Of a DNA stretch of 64,000 bases, positions 22,232 to 32,908 are shown in pieces. How positions within the stretch are numbered: the stretch's first letter is position 1; every line of letters starts with the position of its first letter. The position numbers and the translations under genes were made by a program. The notes under the pieces were generated by a model. It worked only from the letters and a program-made list of their open reading frames with translations. It did no database searches and was not told the origin of the DNA. The stretch is from Gordionus sp. m RMFG-2023. Its lineage: Eukaryota > Nematomorpha > Gordioida > Chordodea > Parachordodidae. The DNA lies in NCBI RefSeq assembly GCF_954871325.1, contig NC_088776.1, positions 15,562,052-15,626,051 of the forward strand, in the 5' to 3' direction.

Positions 22232-22560
22232 TTTATAATATATATTAAAAAATCGTGAGTTTTGAAAAGGGTCTCAAATCATCAAGCGCATAGCTTATAA
22301 ATCCGATGGCTTTGGGTTCGAATCCCAGCAAAGATCATTTTTATTTCTTAATTCAACTTAGGATAGGAGGCCGGACTCGCTTGATTCTGTTATAACATAT
22401 GTTAAATAATAAGTGTCTTATTACATTTTAATCAATTTTGGTCGATATTAATTAGGTTGGTATTTAGAAAATTGCTATACGTTGATTTGGTAGTATCTAT
22501 CATTAACTGAATTCTTATAGGTGAAATATTCATTTAAAAGTATAATTTTTATCTAATTTT
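22232..22560 (+). repeat. tRNA-derived SINE-like unit, copy 2
   Basis: Head at 22269-22337 keeps a good B box and T arm (GGGTTCGAATCCC) and the anticodon-arm shape (loop CTTATAA), while the A box is damaged. Copy 1 has the reverse damage, so each is a separately decayed copy of a tRNA-Val-like SINE head. Neither folds into an intact tRNA, so I do not call a tRNA gene. Confidence 0.6.
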
Positions 22561-22578
22561 ATTTTGATAAATAAAATC

Positions 22579-22689
22579 TCAAAACTCTGGAGAACATTGT
22601 ACAAGGAGAGCATTGTGCCTTCCATTATAAATATTTCCACAATCTAATAAATATTTACATTTTATACAATTTATAACTTTGTTACAATC
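22579..22689 (-). CDS. Cysteine-rich exon, paralogue of the frame at 23588-23867
   Basis: After a pyrimidine-rich acceptor (TTTTTTTAAG) the minus strand is open for 36 codons to TGA and contains VINCIKCKYLLDCGNIYN and later LLVQCSPEF. It aligns with the frame at 23588-23867 (HINCKYSLDCGSGSF; YYLVNCYPQSF). The shared spacing of Cys and Leu-Asp-Cys-Gly indicates related protein-coding exons, not chance. Cys-rich spacing ending in a VxxC motif recalls small secreted or GPI-anchored Ly6-like proteins, but too few cysteines are visible to assign that family. The upstream exon was not found; it could be a gene fragment. Confidence 0.4.
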   Translation of the reverse strand, partial: DCNKVINCIKCKYLLDCGNIYNGRHNALLVQCSPEF

Positions 22690-22772
22690 CTTAAAAAAAT
22701 TGAAATTGGGCCAAGCAAAACTTGGGATTGGCATTAACTAAATTCTCATTGGGCCTGAAAATGTTGTCATTT

Positions 22773-22903
22773 GCAGACCTCTGGTGGTAAATGCATGGGA
22801 AAATAAAAGTGGCAGACGCATATCATTTATAAATGGATTCTTTGGCAGAGGTAAAATCCATTATTATCTGCTGTTTCCGATATCATCCTGACTAGAGGTC
22901 TGC
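22773..22903. repeat. 131-bp MITE-like inverted repeat
   Basis: Perfect 10-bp inverted ends GCAGACCTCT and AGAGGTCTGC, extended outward by TTT/AAT (15 bp with one mismatch). The interior is non-coding. No clear target duplication. Confidence 0.45.
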
Positions 22904-23587
22904 AATTGTTTGGTGTACTTGCCTGCTCATTTATTTAAAATTTTGTTTATCTTGCCTGTCCAATGTTTAAAAATTATTATGGTTTATTTGGCTCTTTATG
23001 TAGTGTTTTTTTACTTAAACTTATTAGTTATAAAATAAAAAAAATAATATCTAATAATAAATAGAAGGTTGCTCATTTTGCCTGAAATATACTTCAAATT
23101 CACCTATACATTGTTTTAAAAATATTTTTCAACCCTCCCACTCACCAACCCAATATCTTTCAGCCTATCCGCAGAATTAGAGAGTCTAAGTTAGGCAAAA
23201 TTCATCCAGCAAGTTTTAGGTTTTAAATTGCAAATGAATGTATAAAAATTCATTTAGGAATATTTTTTATTGAGCACATAAATATAATTTTTACAGATTT
23301 TATGAAATGAATATAATGAAAATTCACATGTTCCGATTATATATTTATATTGAAGGTAATATATATATCAGAGATCTATATGCACCATTTGCACAGCTTG
23401 CCTTGGATATTTTTCGCATGGCCCAGTCTGGATTTTTTAAAAATATATTATATTTATTTTCAATTTTTATAGATAATAATGACTATTTAAAATATATAGC
23501 CCGACCTGAGTATCTTTAAAATATTTAGGCCCACCCCAGGTATATTTTAAAAAAATTAAAATATGGCCTAACCCCTTAACCTGTATC
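22904..23587. other. Spacer without a supported gene
   Basis: A 70-codon plus-strand frame at 23307-23519 shows no recognisable motif. The plus strand at 23400-23590 has a few GGCCCA/CCTGAG blocks reminiscent of the GGCC-rich repeat family but too diverged to call. Confidence 0.4.
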
Positions 23588-23867
23588 AAAATATATTTTG
23601 TTATGATAAAGATCATCTTGAAGAATGAATCCATATCAGGAGAAGATTCAAACTTATTAAAACTCTGTGGATAACAATTTACCAAGTAGTACTTTGTAGC
23701 TTCCATTGTTAATAAAAAACCCTTAAGGAAGGATCCACTCCCACAATCTAATGAATATTTGCAATTTATATGATTACTATCTGATGTCTCACATGAATGA
23801 CAAGGAATTAGTATTCTCCTTAATTTGATGATGGATAAATCAGAAATAAGCCTATATGAGGTATGAA
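23588..23867 (-). pseudogene. Cysteine-rich frame split by the hAT insertion
   Basis: The minus-strand frame contains LIPCHSCETSD, NHINCKYSLDCGSGSF and YYLVNCYPQSFNKFE, and aligns with the exon at 22579-22689. The hAT element at 23868-29678 cuts it at its upstream side. If the element and one copy of its 8-bp duplication are removed in thought, the frame continues into 29679-29725 and reaches an ATG (MKILELTLINLIHTSYRL), with a hydrophobic start compatible with a weak signal peptide. The frame runs on to 23467, although the part below 23588 is low-complexity and probably not coding. Function unknown; a small secreted or membrane-anchored Cys-rich protein is a guess. Confidence 0.4.
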
Positions 23868-24239
23868 CAGGGTTGCCATGTCTCCCCCCATCAGCGGGAG
23901 ACTCCCGCAATTTTTTAGTTTACACGCAGACATCTCTCTCCCGCAAAACTACCGCAATTAGAAATCTTTCGCAAAAACCTACCGCAATTTTTTAATTTCT
24001 CCCGCAATTTTTTTAAAAGATATTTTAACATTTTTAATATATAAATAATAATTTTGAGAGACATTAATTGAGTATTTCTATATTTTTAAAATAAAGTTTA
24101 AATATTTATTCGAAAAACATGTCTAGTTTGTAAATATCTTTCTATCCTGTTTTATTTTTATCCAATAATAAATCAACAACATTTCATTCATATAAGTCAG
24201 TACAGGGGAGTATATCAACATCGATTGCAATACAAAAAT

Positions 24240-25377
24240 ATTCTCAAAAATAATAAATAATACAGACGCAACTACATTTGCGGAAATCGTATACATCTAT
24301 CATGTAGTAACATTCACAGAGCTATATCATCACAATGTGGGTCGAATCTTTTCTCATGATATTTAACGACTCCAATATAAGTGCAAACCTTACTTGTGGC
24401 AGAACAAAAATGAGCAAGGCTATCACGAGTGTTTAGTACCTGAATCCTAGAGGTCAATTCTAGACGATTTGAGAGATGGGCATCCATACAATTCTAACAG
24501 AAGCATCTAATAATGGAAATATTAAAATATTTCCCTCGATCCTTCACTATTTCCCATTAATGAGAAAATTTCAATAAAACTGTTAAAATTTTTCCCTCGG
24601 ATAGTGAAAAATCCAACGATGTTGCTAGCCACATAATATTAAATATAGATGATTCAGGGTTATCAATGATTTGCATGTCAGTTTTCTGCGCTGATAATGC
24701 CTTTGTAAATTTTGGCCAAACGTTACCGAATTGTGGCAGCACAATAATGAATTAATACCAATTGGCTGTATATGCCATATATTACATAATTCTTGCAAGA
24801 AGGCAATGAATGTATTATCTATGTCGAAATAATTGTAATGCTTTAACGAATTTAGTTCATCAACTAAAAGGTTAATGAATTAAAAGAGTTGATGAAGTGG
24901 TCTGACTTGGAATGGTGTGAGTTGTTGCGATATGTACCTATCAGGTGGTTGTCATAATACCTGCCATAGATAGAATTTTAAAATTTTACGAACCCTTAAA
25001 TATTTCTTTAATAAAAATTTTAAAAGCTGTCCTAAAATTTTGGAAAAGTTTTTTGAAGATGAAATGGCAGAAGCTTATTTGGGATAATTTTCACATGTAG
25101 GAAATCTACTTCATGCAGTTAATATTCAGTTGCAATCAGAATATTCTTTATTAAAAAAGATTTATAAAATCATGCTACAGCTCTGTTCATCTCTACAGTT
25201 AAAAATAGATAATAAATTTTATGGCGCTATTGCTAAAAATATCATATTAAAATGTTCAAATAAGACTCTAATTAATACATTTTTAAATGAAGCAGATATT
25301 TTTATTAAGACAATTTTAGAATATTTATAATCAAAATTTGATTTTAATAACTCTATTTACAAATATATAAATATTAT
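24240..25377 (+). pseudogene. hAT transposase, N-terminal and middle parts, broken
   Basis: Out-of-frame pieces together show hAT-type blocks: a stretch ending LDDLKNGHP-like then YAI.TDASN, SEKSNDVASHIILNIDDSGL, and SVFCADNAFVNFG, corresponding to the region around the first two catalytic acidic residues (TDASN, DNAxxNFG). Further on come HVGNLLHAVNIQLQSEYSLL and IYKIMLQLCSSLQLKIDNKF, the part preceding the dimerisation domain. Several stops and frameshifts are visible, so it is inactive. The frame breaks off exactly at the inner hAT insertion (25377/25378). Confidence 0.65.
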
Positions 25378-25545
25378 CAGTGGCCCTTACACTTTCTGAG
25401 GGATAGAAGCAGAATAACCCCCTTAAAAGTACCCCCCCCCCTCGAAAAAATAATTAATTATTTTTTGACACTCATAATCAAAAGTAATTTTTATTACATC
25501 AATCCTTAATACATAACATAAATAAAGTGTAAAAAAATATACACT

Positions 25546-25893
25546 TTAAAAATATTTTTTTAAAATTAATAATTTAGATAAATTAGGGGAAGAAAAAGCG
25601 AAAGAATTTATAATTTCATCAATATTTAATTGTTTAAATAAAAAATTTTCCATTGATAAAGTGGTTAAATTATTGAGAAATGGATCTTTCATGATGGTAC
25701 TACGAAATCTTGTTTTAATTAATTTAATTTTACTCATGACTCTTTCGGTAGTACATGAGGTAGTAGGAATGGTTAATATATATTTATATAAAATTGTTAA
25801 ATTAGGGAAAGCAGAAAAATTTAAAAGTAGAAGATAAGGTAAAATAAAAGAGTATTTGTCCAGTCTGAATCGTCTCAGAATTATCATCATCAT
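25546..25893 (-). pseudogene. Inner hAT transposase, C-terminal dimerisation domain
   Basis: A 115-codon frame contains ILTIPTTSCTTERVMSKIKL, IKTRFRSTIMKDPFLNNL and LNIDEIINSFAF. This is the dimerisation domain of the DUF4371 hAT group (usual form LPVTSCxAERSFSxLKxIKTxLRSTMxxxRLxxLxLL). The frame is intact over this domain; the rest of the transposase lies upstream on the minus strand (to about 27200) with stops and frameshifts between. Confidence 0.85.
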
Positions 25894-26427
25894 CAGAAAA
25901 AGAAGCTAAATAATATATTAGTATAAATATTTTAATTAAATAAATTCACAATTCTCAGAATCTACTTTAGATTCTTTAACCTCTAGGTCAAGAGTAATAT
26001 TTACTCCCCTGTTTTAGCCATCTTATAAATATTTCGAAACTTCAACATTTCTTCAAAAATTTGACTTGAATTTAAATGATAAAATTCACATATATCCTCG
26101 ATATCATCTTTAACAATTGATTCCACCATTCCCTTTGGTGTAAAAAATGATGTTTGATTTAAAAATTTTATTGATTCATCATTAAATCTTTTAATAACTG
26201 CATAATAATTAAATCAAAAATCAACTGCAGCATAAAACACTGGTTTTAAAGTTAAATAAAAATGATGAAAGTATATACCTCTCCTTTTTGATTGGAATGT
26301 TTGAAGTCTAGATTTCAAAATGAAAAGGTAGATTTCTCTCCTTCATAAAATCTTGTGCTTTTGAAAAAACATACAAAAATTCAGTGTTATTATTAATTAG
26401 GATTAAAAAATAATAAAAGACAATAAT

Positions 26428-27200
26428 TTAAATTATATTTCTCAAATTAATCAGGCAATCTTTTGCCAATTGAATTTGATTTATTGCAAACCATATATCC
26501 TTCGAAATGGTTTGTAATTTTGTACAAGCCAAGCTTGTTATCATTAATATTTTATCCAAAACACAAAGTGATAAAATAAAATAAAATTTTTCAATTCTAA
26601 AGACTATAGCACTAGCCATAGTGGAAGTGGTAGGATCTTCAGAATCCTTTAAATTTGTCAAAGCAGCCCTCGAGGCATCAAAAAGTAGGAAAAAATTTAC
26701 AATTGCTTTGTATGATGATAGCCAGCTTCTATAAATACAAAATAAACATTTTAAATCTAAACAAATAAGATAATATTACTGAGTCGTATTTTAGATGCGT
26801 AGAAATCGTTGGTATTTTGTAGGTACATTACTCTGACATGCTTTGGGCACCTCATATCTTTTAACGCCATTAAAATATACAAAAATCTTATCTAATATTT
26901 TTAAAACATTTCTTAGTTCTTTAATTGATTGGCATGATTGAACAATGATTAAATTTAATCGATGACAATAGCACCAAATAAAAGCTGCCTTTGACGCCTT
27001 CGCGCTAATCAAAGTCTACACTTCATTGATTATTCCACCATGTTTGAGGCGCCATCATAGTTTTGCCCAACTAGGAATTCGAGGGGTAGATTCATGGAGC
27101 CAAGTTTGGATATTATAATACAGTTGTATTTCCTGTACAATATATGTCTATCAGTCTTTCAACAGTAGGCCTCTAGCTATTTTCAATAAATCTTACTAAG
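26428..27200 (-). pseudogene. Inner hAT transposase, DUF4371 catalytic region, broken
   Basis: Two open pieces hold ISAKASKAAFIWCYCHRLNL with IKELRNVLKILDKIFVYFNG (26791-27012) and DPTTSTMASAIVFRIEKFYF (26428-26661). Upstream, QNYDGASNMVE near 27045-27075 corresponds to the GQxYDGASNMSG block of DUF4371 proteins. The order along the minus strand is correct for one transposase. In-frame stops after the YDGASNMVE block and between the pieces show it is dead. Confidence 0.8.
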
Positions 27201-27998
27201 CACCTGCTAAATTCAATCTCATTTTGAATTATTTTTATAATCATATTTTTCATGGTTTCAATGAGAATATTTATGTTATACATGATAATAGATTTGAAAA
27301 TTTAGATTTAATCCCTTATTTTTTTTTCTCCCTTCTTCTTTCTTCATTTTGTTGTAAATACATTTTGACAACAGGTTCAGAATCTGCAATTAGTTTATTA
27401 AGGCCCATCATATTGCCTTCTTGTTGCCTATTGCCCAGAAGGCTTAGTTATGAGATAAGAGTTCGTATTATTATTCTTATAATATATCGGTTATTGTCCA
27501 CACATTCTTTCTGGGGTATTATAAATTGTTATATGGAAAAAAGCTACTATTACAAGGCTTTTCTTTATATTGTTAAAATTAAGCCCACCATGTCTTTTTC
27601 TAATGTGGTCTGTCCATTTATCATCTCTTATATTATGAGATGTGTAATTTTTAATTAAGCATTTGTATTTTTTTGGTTAATATTTTTGGGCATATTTTAA
27701 AATTGGAAAAATAATTTTATGACAAGAAATCTTGGATAACAACCTAATTTACTAAACATCGGCCAAAATCTCCGTCAATACATATTAAATTAAATAATAA
27801 GTGGGGGTGGGGGGTCTTATTATTATATTCATAAACTAGAGATCACTTGATTATAGATGGATGTAGCAAAACAAAAAAAAAATTAAATTTTAAAAAAAAA
27901 TTTAACAAAAAAATTTTTTTTAAAAAAGTACCCCCACACAAATTTTTAGAAGCAGTTTCTTCGGAGCCCCCCCCTTCTCCCCGTTGTAGGGGCCACTG

Positions 27999-28395
27999 AA
28001 TATTATGACCTTGGAACAGAAACCATCAATTGATGGTTTTCATAATTTAATAAATATATTAAAAATACCGAAAGACATTGATGTCTTGTTTGAGAAGATT
28101 GTAATTCTCTCTATTTTTTATGATTCGCCAAAATACTTAAAGTTAGATGGTCTAAAAGCAGAGGAGAAATGGGTTGAATTTTTTCGTAATAACGATAAAT
28201 CCCCATGCTTGTAAAAAATATGCGAGTATGTCTTCTCCCTCATTCTAATGCCTCATCCGAGCGCATTTTTAGCCTGATGAGGACTGCCTGGAAAAAGGAG
28301 AGAAATCGGATTGCTTTAACAACATTATAGGCCGAGCTAATGATTAAACAAATATATAATATGTCATGCCAAGAATTTTATATCTCAATAACAAC
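27999..28395 (+). pseudogene. Outer hAT transposase, C-terminal dimerisation domain
   Basis: Resumes directly after the inner element. A 69-codon frame (28005-28214) ends at a stop, then an overlapping frame reads LPHSNASSERIFSLMRTAWK, KERNRIALTTL, a stop, AELMIKQIYNMSCQEFY. This matches the hAT dimerisation domain (LPHSNAxxERxFSxxxxxxTKxRNRLxxxTLxxxL). At least one frameshift and one in-frame stop are seen. It belongs to a different hAT subgroup from the inner element (PHSNA versus TSCTTER). Confidence 0.85.
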
Positions 28396-28429
28396 GGTAA
28401 ACATTTAGTTCTATTATTTAAATCTCAAA

Positions 28430-29240
28430 TAAAATATAATTAAGTTTTAGCAATGACGCCATAAAATTTATTGTCAATTTTTAACTGTAAAGATGAACAC
28501 ATATGCAGCATAATTTTATGAATCTTTGTTAAGATTCTTCTGATTGCAACTAGACATTAACAGCATGTAGTAGATTTCCTACATGTGAAATCATTCCTAA
28601 ATATACCTCTGCCATTCATTATTGAAGAAAATTTTCAAAATGTTAGGACAGCTTTTATAATTTTTATTTAAGAAATATTTTTTTAAAGGTTTATAAAATT
28701 TTAAAATTCTATCGATCGCGGGTATTAAGAACATATCGCAACCAACATTGTGCTGACTCAATTCTGTAAATACACTCTGTTTTTACCAAATTCACTGAGG
28801 CATTATCAGATTAGAAAGCTGACATGCAATTTATTGATAATCTCGAATCTGCTATATTTACCATTATGTTAGCTATGTCTTTGGATTTTTCACTATTTGA
28901 GGGAAAAAAATTTAATAGTTTTATTGAAATTACCTTAATTTAAATGAAATAGCGGAGCTTATTAGATGCATCTGTTAGAATTGCATATGTATGCCCATTT
29001 TTCAAATCGTCAAGAAATGACCTCCTGGATTTAGGTCCTAAAACATTGATTATAACCTTGCTCATTTTTGTTCTACAAGTATAGTTTTCATTAATATTAG
29101 AGTCGTTAAATATTATGAGAAAAAGATTCTACCAACATGTGATGATAAGTATCTCTGTGAATGTTGTACTACAAGATAAGTGATTACAATTGTCGCAACT
29201 GTAGTTGCATCTGTATTATTTCCTATTTTTGGAGTACCTT
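28430..29240 (-). pseudogene. Inverted copy of part of the outer hAT transposase
   Basis: Read on the minus strand this segment parallels 24240-25230: TYAILTDASNKLRYFI, SEKSKDIANIMVNIADSRLS, INCMSAF, and the later block with TCACATGTAGGAAATCTACT. The two copies differ at many positions, so the inverted duplication is not recent or two relatives were brought together. Stops are present. Confidence 0.7.
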
Positions 29241-30007
29241 ATTATGTAATTAAACGTGATACGTGATAATTAAACGCCTATCCCTATAATGCTATACACA
29301 CACGGTAGATTTCCAATTGCGGTCGTTTTGCGGGACATTCGCATTAAATATATTTTTAATTGTAAAATTAAAATCGTTTTTTTTTATAAAATTTTATCTT
29401 GTTTACATTCTTTTATATTTAAAAAAGATCTGGTTTTTTTTAATAAATTAATTTATTTTAATAAATCAAGATGTTATTTTATTTTGAAAAATAGTTACCG
29501 ACTTTGTATTTATATAAACTAATTATAAAAATAATAGGCGGATAATTAAGTCATTCAAAATCCCGGCCGAAGGTCGGAACTTTTTAGCAATTTTTATATT
29601 TCTACCGCAATTTTCAGATTTCTCACGCATAATACTAAATTTCCCCCACAATTTGAAAATTTATACCTGGCAACCCTGGGTGTGAATCAAATTGATGAGA
29701 GTTAATTCCAAAATTTTCATTATTCTTAAATGTTAATGAAGTATATATATACTTATTGCATTCAATATGAAAAAATATTTGAAACGTGTTTGAATATACT
29801 TTTTTTTTATTTATATTAATTTCCTTATTTTTTTAATTTTTATTATTTATGTACTCAATAAAAAATTTAATCTTGCTAGATGAGGGTTTTGTATATTGTT
29901 ATCATGTAAACAGATTTTGGACTTATTAAAATGATGAGTCTTTTTAAATTGGCTTCAAGAATTTGAAAATAAATTATTTTAGGAAGAGCGTCACAGATGG
30001 TTCCATC
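29241..30007. other. Right end of outer hAT, then short unique flank
   Basis: 29241-29678 is the terminal part of the hAT element (CCGCAATTTT-type repeats); a 77-codon plus frame at 29289-29522 is low-complexity and not supported. 29687-30007 is the pre-insertion flank, possibly carrying the 5' end of the split Cys-rich frame (29679-29725, minus strand). Confidence 0.5.
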
Positions 30008-30012
30008 ATAAA

Positions 30013-30302
30013 TGTTGATTGATCATATATTTAAATAAATTTAAATAATTAATCTTAAATTTAAATAGTTAATCTTATATTATTAATTGATATGTTTGAT
30101 ATAATTTAACTATTTCAATTACCATAGTCGACTTTGGTTATTAATTTACTTATTATTCACTAAACGTAATTGTAAACATTTGTTATATTATATATTTTTC
30201 AATTAACTTTTATATATATATACTTATATATTTTTAGTTCTTTTAGACATAGAATAATAATAAAATATTTTAAAAAATAATTAATTTGAATAGCTTACTT
30301 TA
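30013..30302 (+). repeat. 5' LTR of the young Ty3/Gypsy element
   Basis: Begins TGTTGATTGATCATATATTT and matches 36290-36566; the two differ by very few substitutions and several simple-sequence indels. Confidence 0.93.
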
Positions 30303-31347
30303 TGGTGCCCCGGTTACGGTGGTACGTTTTTCGTTTTTCTTTTTTTTTAAAAAAAAGTACTTTTCTTTCGATTTCTTTTGTAAAAATAAGGAGTAAAGGA
30401 ATTACTTATCAAATTCGTCGTTCGATATTGGAGATGATAAAAGGACAAATAAAATTTTTTGACTTTTCTTTTCGATAGTCAAAATTTTATCCAAATTTAC
30501 AAAATTATAAAAGGTAAAAAAAAAAATAAAAAATAAAATATATATAAATAAAAGAGTAATATGATAAAAAATAGTTTTTCATCAAAATCTTTCAATTTCT
30601 ACGTTAGGATGTTTTGTTTCAAAGCTTTTAACATACCGCACTGCATAATTATTGATAAGATGTTGAGGGAAATGGGAGGATGCAGTAGATTCTCTTATGT
30701 CCGAAATAACAGGACGAATGAAATTCACTTTTACTTTAAAACCCTCCGAGAGATGATTAATACTTATATGTCTCTTAATGGAAAGCCTTACGTTTTTGAT
30801 GAAAATAAATTCATTTTTATATTTTGTGCAATTACGGAATATTAGAAATTAAATGTTAAATCTTAAATATCTTTGCAAACATTATACGCTTTATATATTT
30901 GACATACTACATTTATAGGGTATAGAAAATTTTCCCTATGTTACGTTATTAAATAAAAATTTACGCGATGCTTAACAGACAGTCTATAGAATATTAATAA
31001 AAATTTTAATTTTCCTTCATAACTTAAAGTAGTATGAAATTTTTGTGACGAGTCAAGTCTTGATATTTATAGATAATTCAAATTAAAACTTAGTGGACTA
31101 AATCCTCTTTATAAATTAGAATTAAATTTTTCACAGACAAATTATATTGAAACTTAGTGGACTAAATCCTCTTTACGAATTTGAATTAGAATTTTTATAG
31201 ATAAACTATTGAAACTTAGTGGACCACATTCTCTTGATTAAAATTAAAATTTTTTAGACAACTTAAATTTGATTTTAATGGACTACAATGTTTTGCTTTT
31301 ACGATTTTAAAAATTGAAAGTTTACTTTATTTAAATAAAATTTTATC
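30303..31347 (+). other. Leader of the young Ty3/Gypsy element
   Basis: Starts with the primer-binding site. A 94-codon frame at 30561-30845 has no recognisable domain and may be a small leader frame. A degenerate tandem repeat of about 60-65 bp with GAAACTTAGTGGACTAAATC occurs four times at about 31025-31290, just before gag. Confidence 0.6.
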
Positions 31348-31899
31348 ATGGACGAAAAATTAACTCTTACACACACTCAATATGTTCCTAAATTTCCCGT
31401 GTTATCAGGGAAATTGTCCGAAACTTACATTAACTTAATTGAAACTTATTTTGAAGGACATATTGGGTCAGACTCATCTAAAGTTAGGACACTACTATGT
31501 GGCTTACCAATTGAGATTGTAGACCAAGTTACGTCGATATGTTCTAAAGCACAGTTAAATGACTTTAATATTGTTTTTAGTAAATTGAAACTAATAATTC
31601 CAAGTGAGGACATGAACTTTAACTTAGCGGTACAAGGTGCCGATGAGTCCTTCCATACTTTTTATTTTAGGATTTCAAAACTTCATAAAAAATGCGATTT
31701 TGATAACGATACGAGAATGATTGAGAAATTAATAACTTGTTCTTTAAATGATAATATCAGAAGGAAGTTAAATAAACATAAGCACGAAGGCTTAGATAAG
31801 ATGATGAAATTAGGAGTTGAGTTAGATGGCAGCAATATTAAGCCGGAGATTAGTGATACAAATTATATAGATAAAAACGAAAATTTTATAAAAAAATGA
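31348..31899 (+). pseudogene. gag (capsid part) of the young Ty3/Gypsy element
   Basis: A 183-residue open frame starting MDEKLTLTHTQYVPKFPVLS. The pattern FxGxxxExxxNWIxxFE-like (LSGKLSETYINLIETYFEGH) and a following helical region fit a Ty3/Gypsy capsid. No zinc knuckle follows it; instead there is an Asn-rich repeat region. Confidence 0.7.
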
Positions 31900-31974
31900 T
31901 TTTAAAACTTTTAATAGTAAGGGGAATCTTAATAATTTTAGGCCAAGTGATATAAATAGCAGAAACTACCAAAA

Positions 31975-32530
31975 CAGTAATTTCCGAAATAACGAGGGTC
32001 ACTCTAGAAATTTTAGTAATAATCAATCTTCAAACAACTACAATTCAAACAATTTTGGTAGGAACAACGCTCGGCAAAATTTTAACTGTAATTCAAACAA
32101 TTTTGGTAGGAACAACGCTCGGCAATTTAACTATAATTCAAACAATTACGGTAGGAACAACACTCGGCAAGATTACAATAACAATTCAAACAATTATGGT
32201 AGAGGTACTTGGCAAAACAACAACAATTCAAACTATTACGGAAGAAACTCCAAGTGGCACAATAACAATAATGCAAACAATTATGATAGAAACAATGCCT
32301 GGCAAAACAACAACAATTCAAACTATAACGGAAGAAACTCCATGTGGCACAATAACAATAATGCAAACAATTATGATAGAAACAATGCCTGGCAAAACAA
32401 CAACAATTCAAACTATAACGGAAGAAACTTCAAGTGGCACGATAATAGCAATTCAAACAATTATGATAGAAATAATGCCTGGCATAACAATAATAGAGAT
32501 GGTGGAAACAATACATGGAAAAACTATAAT
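31975..32530 (+). repeat. Asn-rich tandem repeats in the gag C-terminal region
   Basis: Units of about 54-60 bp (such as AACAATTTTGGTAGGAACAA and AATTATGATAGAAACAATGC) repeat about eight times. One frame encodes N/R/W-rich motifs like NNNNSNYNGRNFKWHDN and YDRNNAWQNNNN. This replaces the expected zinc-knuckle nucleocapsid and could serve RNA binding through Arg/Asn/aromatic residues. The regular units also produce open frames on the other frames and strand that are not genes. Confidence 0.85.
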
Positions 32531-32689
32531 CTAAGAAAACAAATACAATATCATGATCAGAGCCAAAGTAATAGCAACAATTGCAATATGAATATTGAAG
32601 AGATTGTGGAAAATAAAAATGATGTTACACAAAATAATAATGATAGTGATTTTAATATCAACAATTTAACAGAGCATAAACTTAATGAC

Positions 32690-32890
32690 AATGCATTCAT
32701 GGCTTCCTTAAAAATAAACGATGTTACCGTTACAATGCAAGTCGATACTGGATCTAAATTCACAATTATACCTCATGATATGGCTAAACAAATAGGTATT
32801 AAAGATCTTAAAAAGTCCACTCTACAACTCATAGCTTATGATGGAAACTTAATTAAAATTATTGGCGTCACTCAAGTTAAAGTAACCTAA
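32690..32890 (+). pseudogene. Aspartic protease region of the young Ty3/Gypsy element
   Basis: Contains VTMQVDTGSKFTIIPHDMA with the catalytic DTGS, and a downstream hydrophobic IIGVTQVKV flap-end region. Part of a lightly broken element. Confidence 0.85.
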
Positions 32891-32908
32891 TAAGGTATCA
32901 CCAAACAC

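Larger units (their letters stand above)
25378..27998 (-). mobile_element. Inner hAT transposon (DUF4371 type), 2.6 kb
   Basis: Inverted ends CAGTGGCCCTTACAC (25378) and the complement CAGTGGCCCCTACAA (27998), flanked by an exact 8-bp duplication AATATTAT (25370-25377 and 27999-28006). C-rich/G-rich tracts lie just inside both ends. Its transposase remains read on the minus strand. A second, differently decayed copy of the same family is at 44405-46268 in opposite orientation. This element interrupts the transposase of the outer hAT element, so it is the later insertion. Confidence 0.93.
23868..29678 (+). mobile_element. hAT transposon with internal inverted copy, host to another hAT
   Basis: Ends CAGGGTTGCCATG (23868) and CCTGGCAACCCTG (29678) are inverted. 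Flanks GGTATGAA (23860-23867) and GGTGTGAA (29679-29686) are an 8-bp target duplication with one difference, standard for hAT. Near the ends CCGCAATTTT repeats many times on both sides. The transposase remains run on the plus strand from about 24240 to 25377 and resume at 27999, since a second hAT element (25378-27998) sits between. In addition 28430-29240 is an inverted relative of 24240-25230, so part of the transposase gene is present twice in opposite orientation. Confidence 0.9.

Noticed and set aside
21848-22337. Functional tRNA-Val genes
   Set aside because: Each copy lacks either the A-box or B-box side and the arms do not pair; SINE-like relics.
27224-27658. 144-codon plus-strand open frame
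   Set aside because: Opposite strand to the inner hAT transposase and without recognisable domains.
32055-32534. Thr/Ile-rich and Cys/Tyr-rich open frames
   Set aside because: Shadow frames of the Asn-rich tandem repeat in the fossil gag region.
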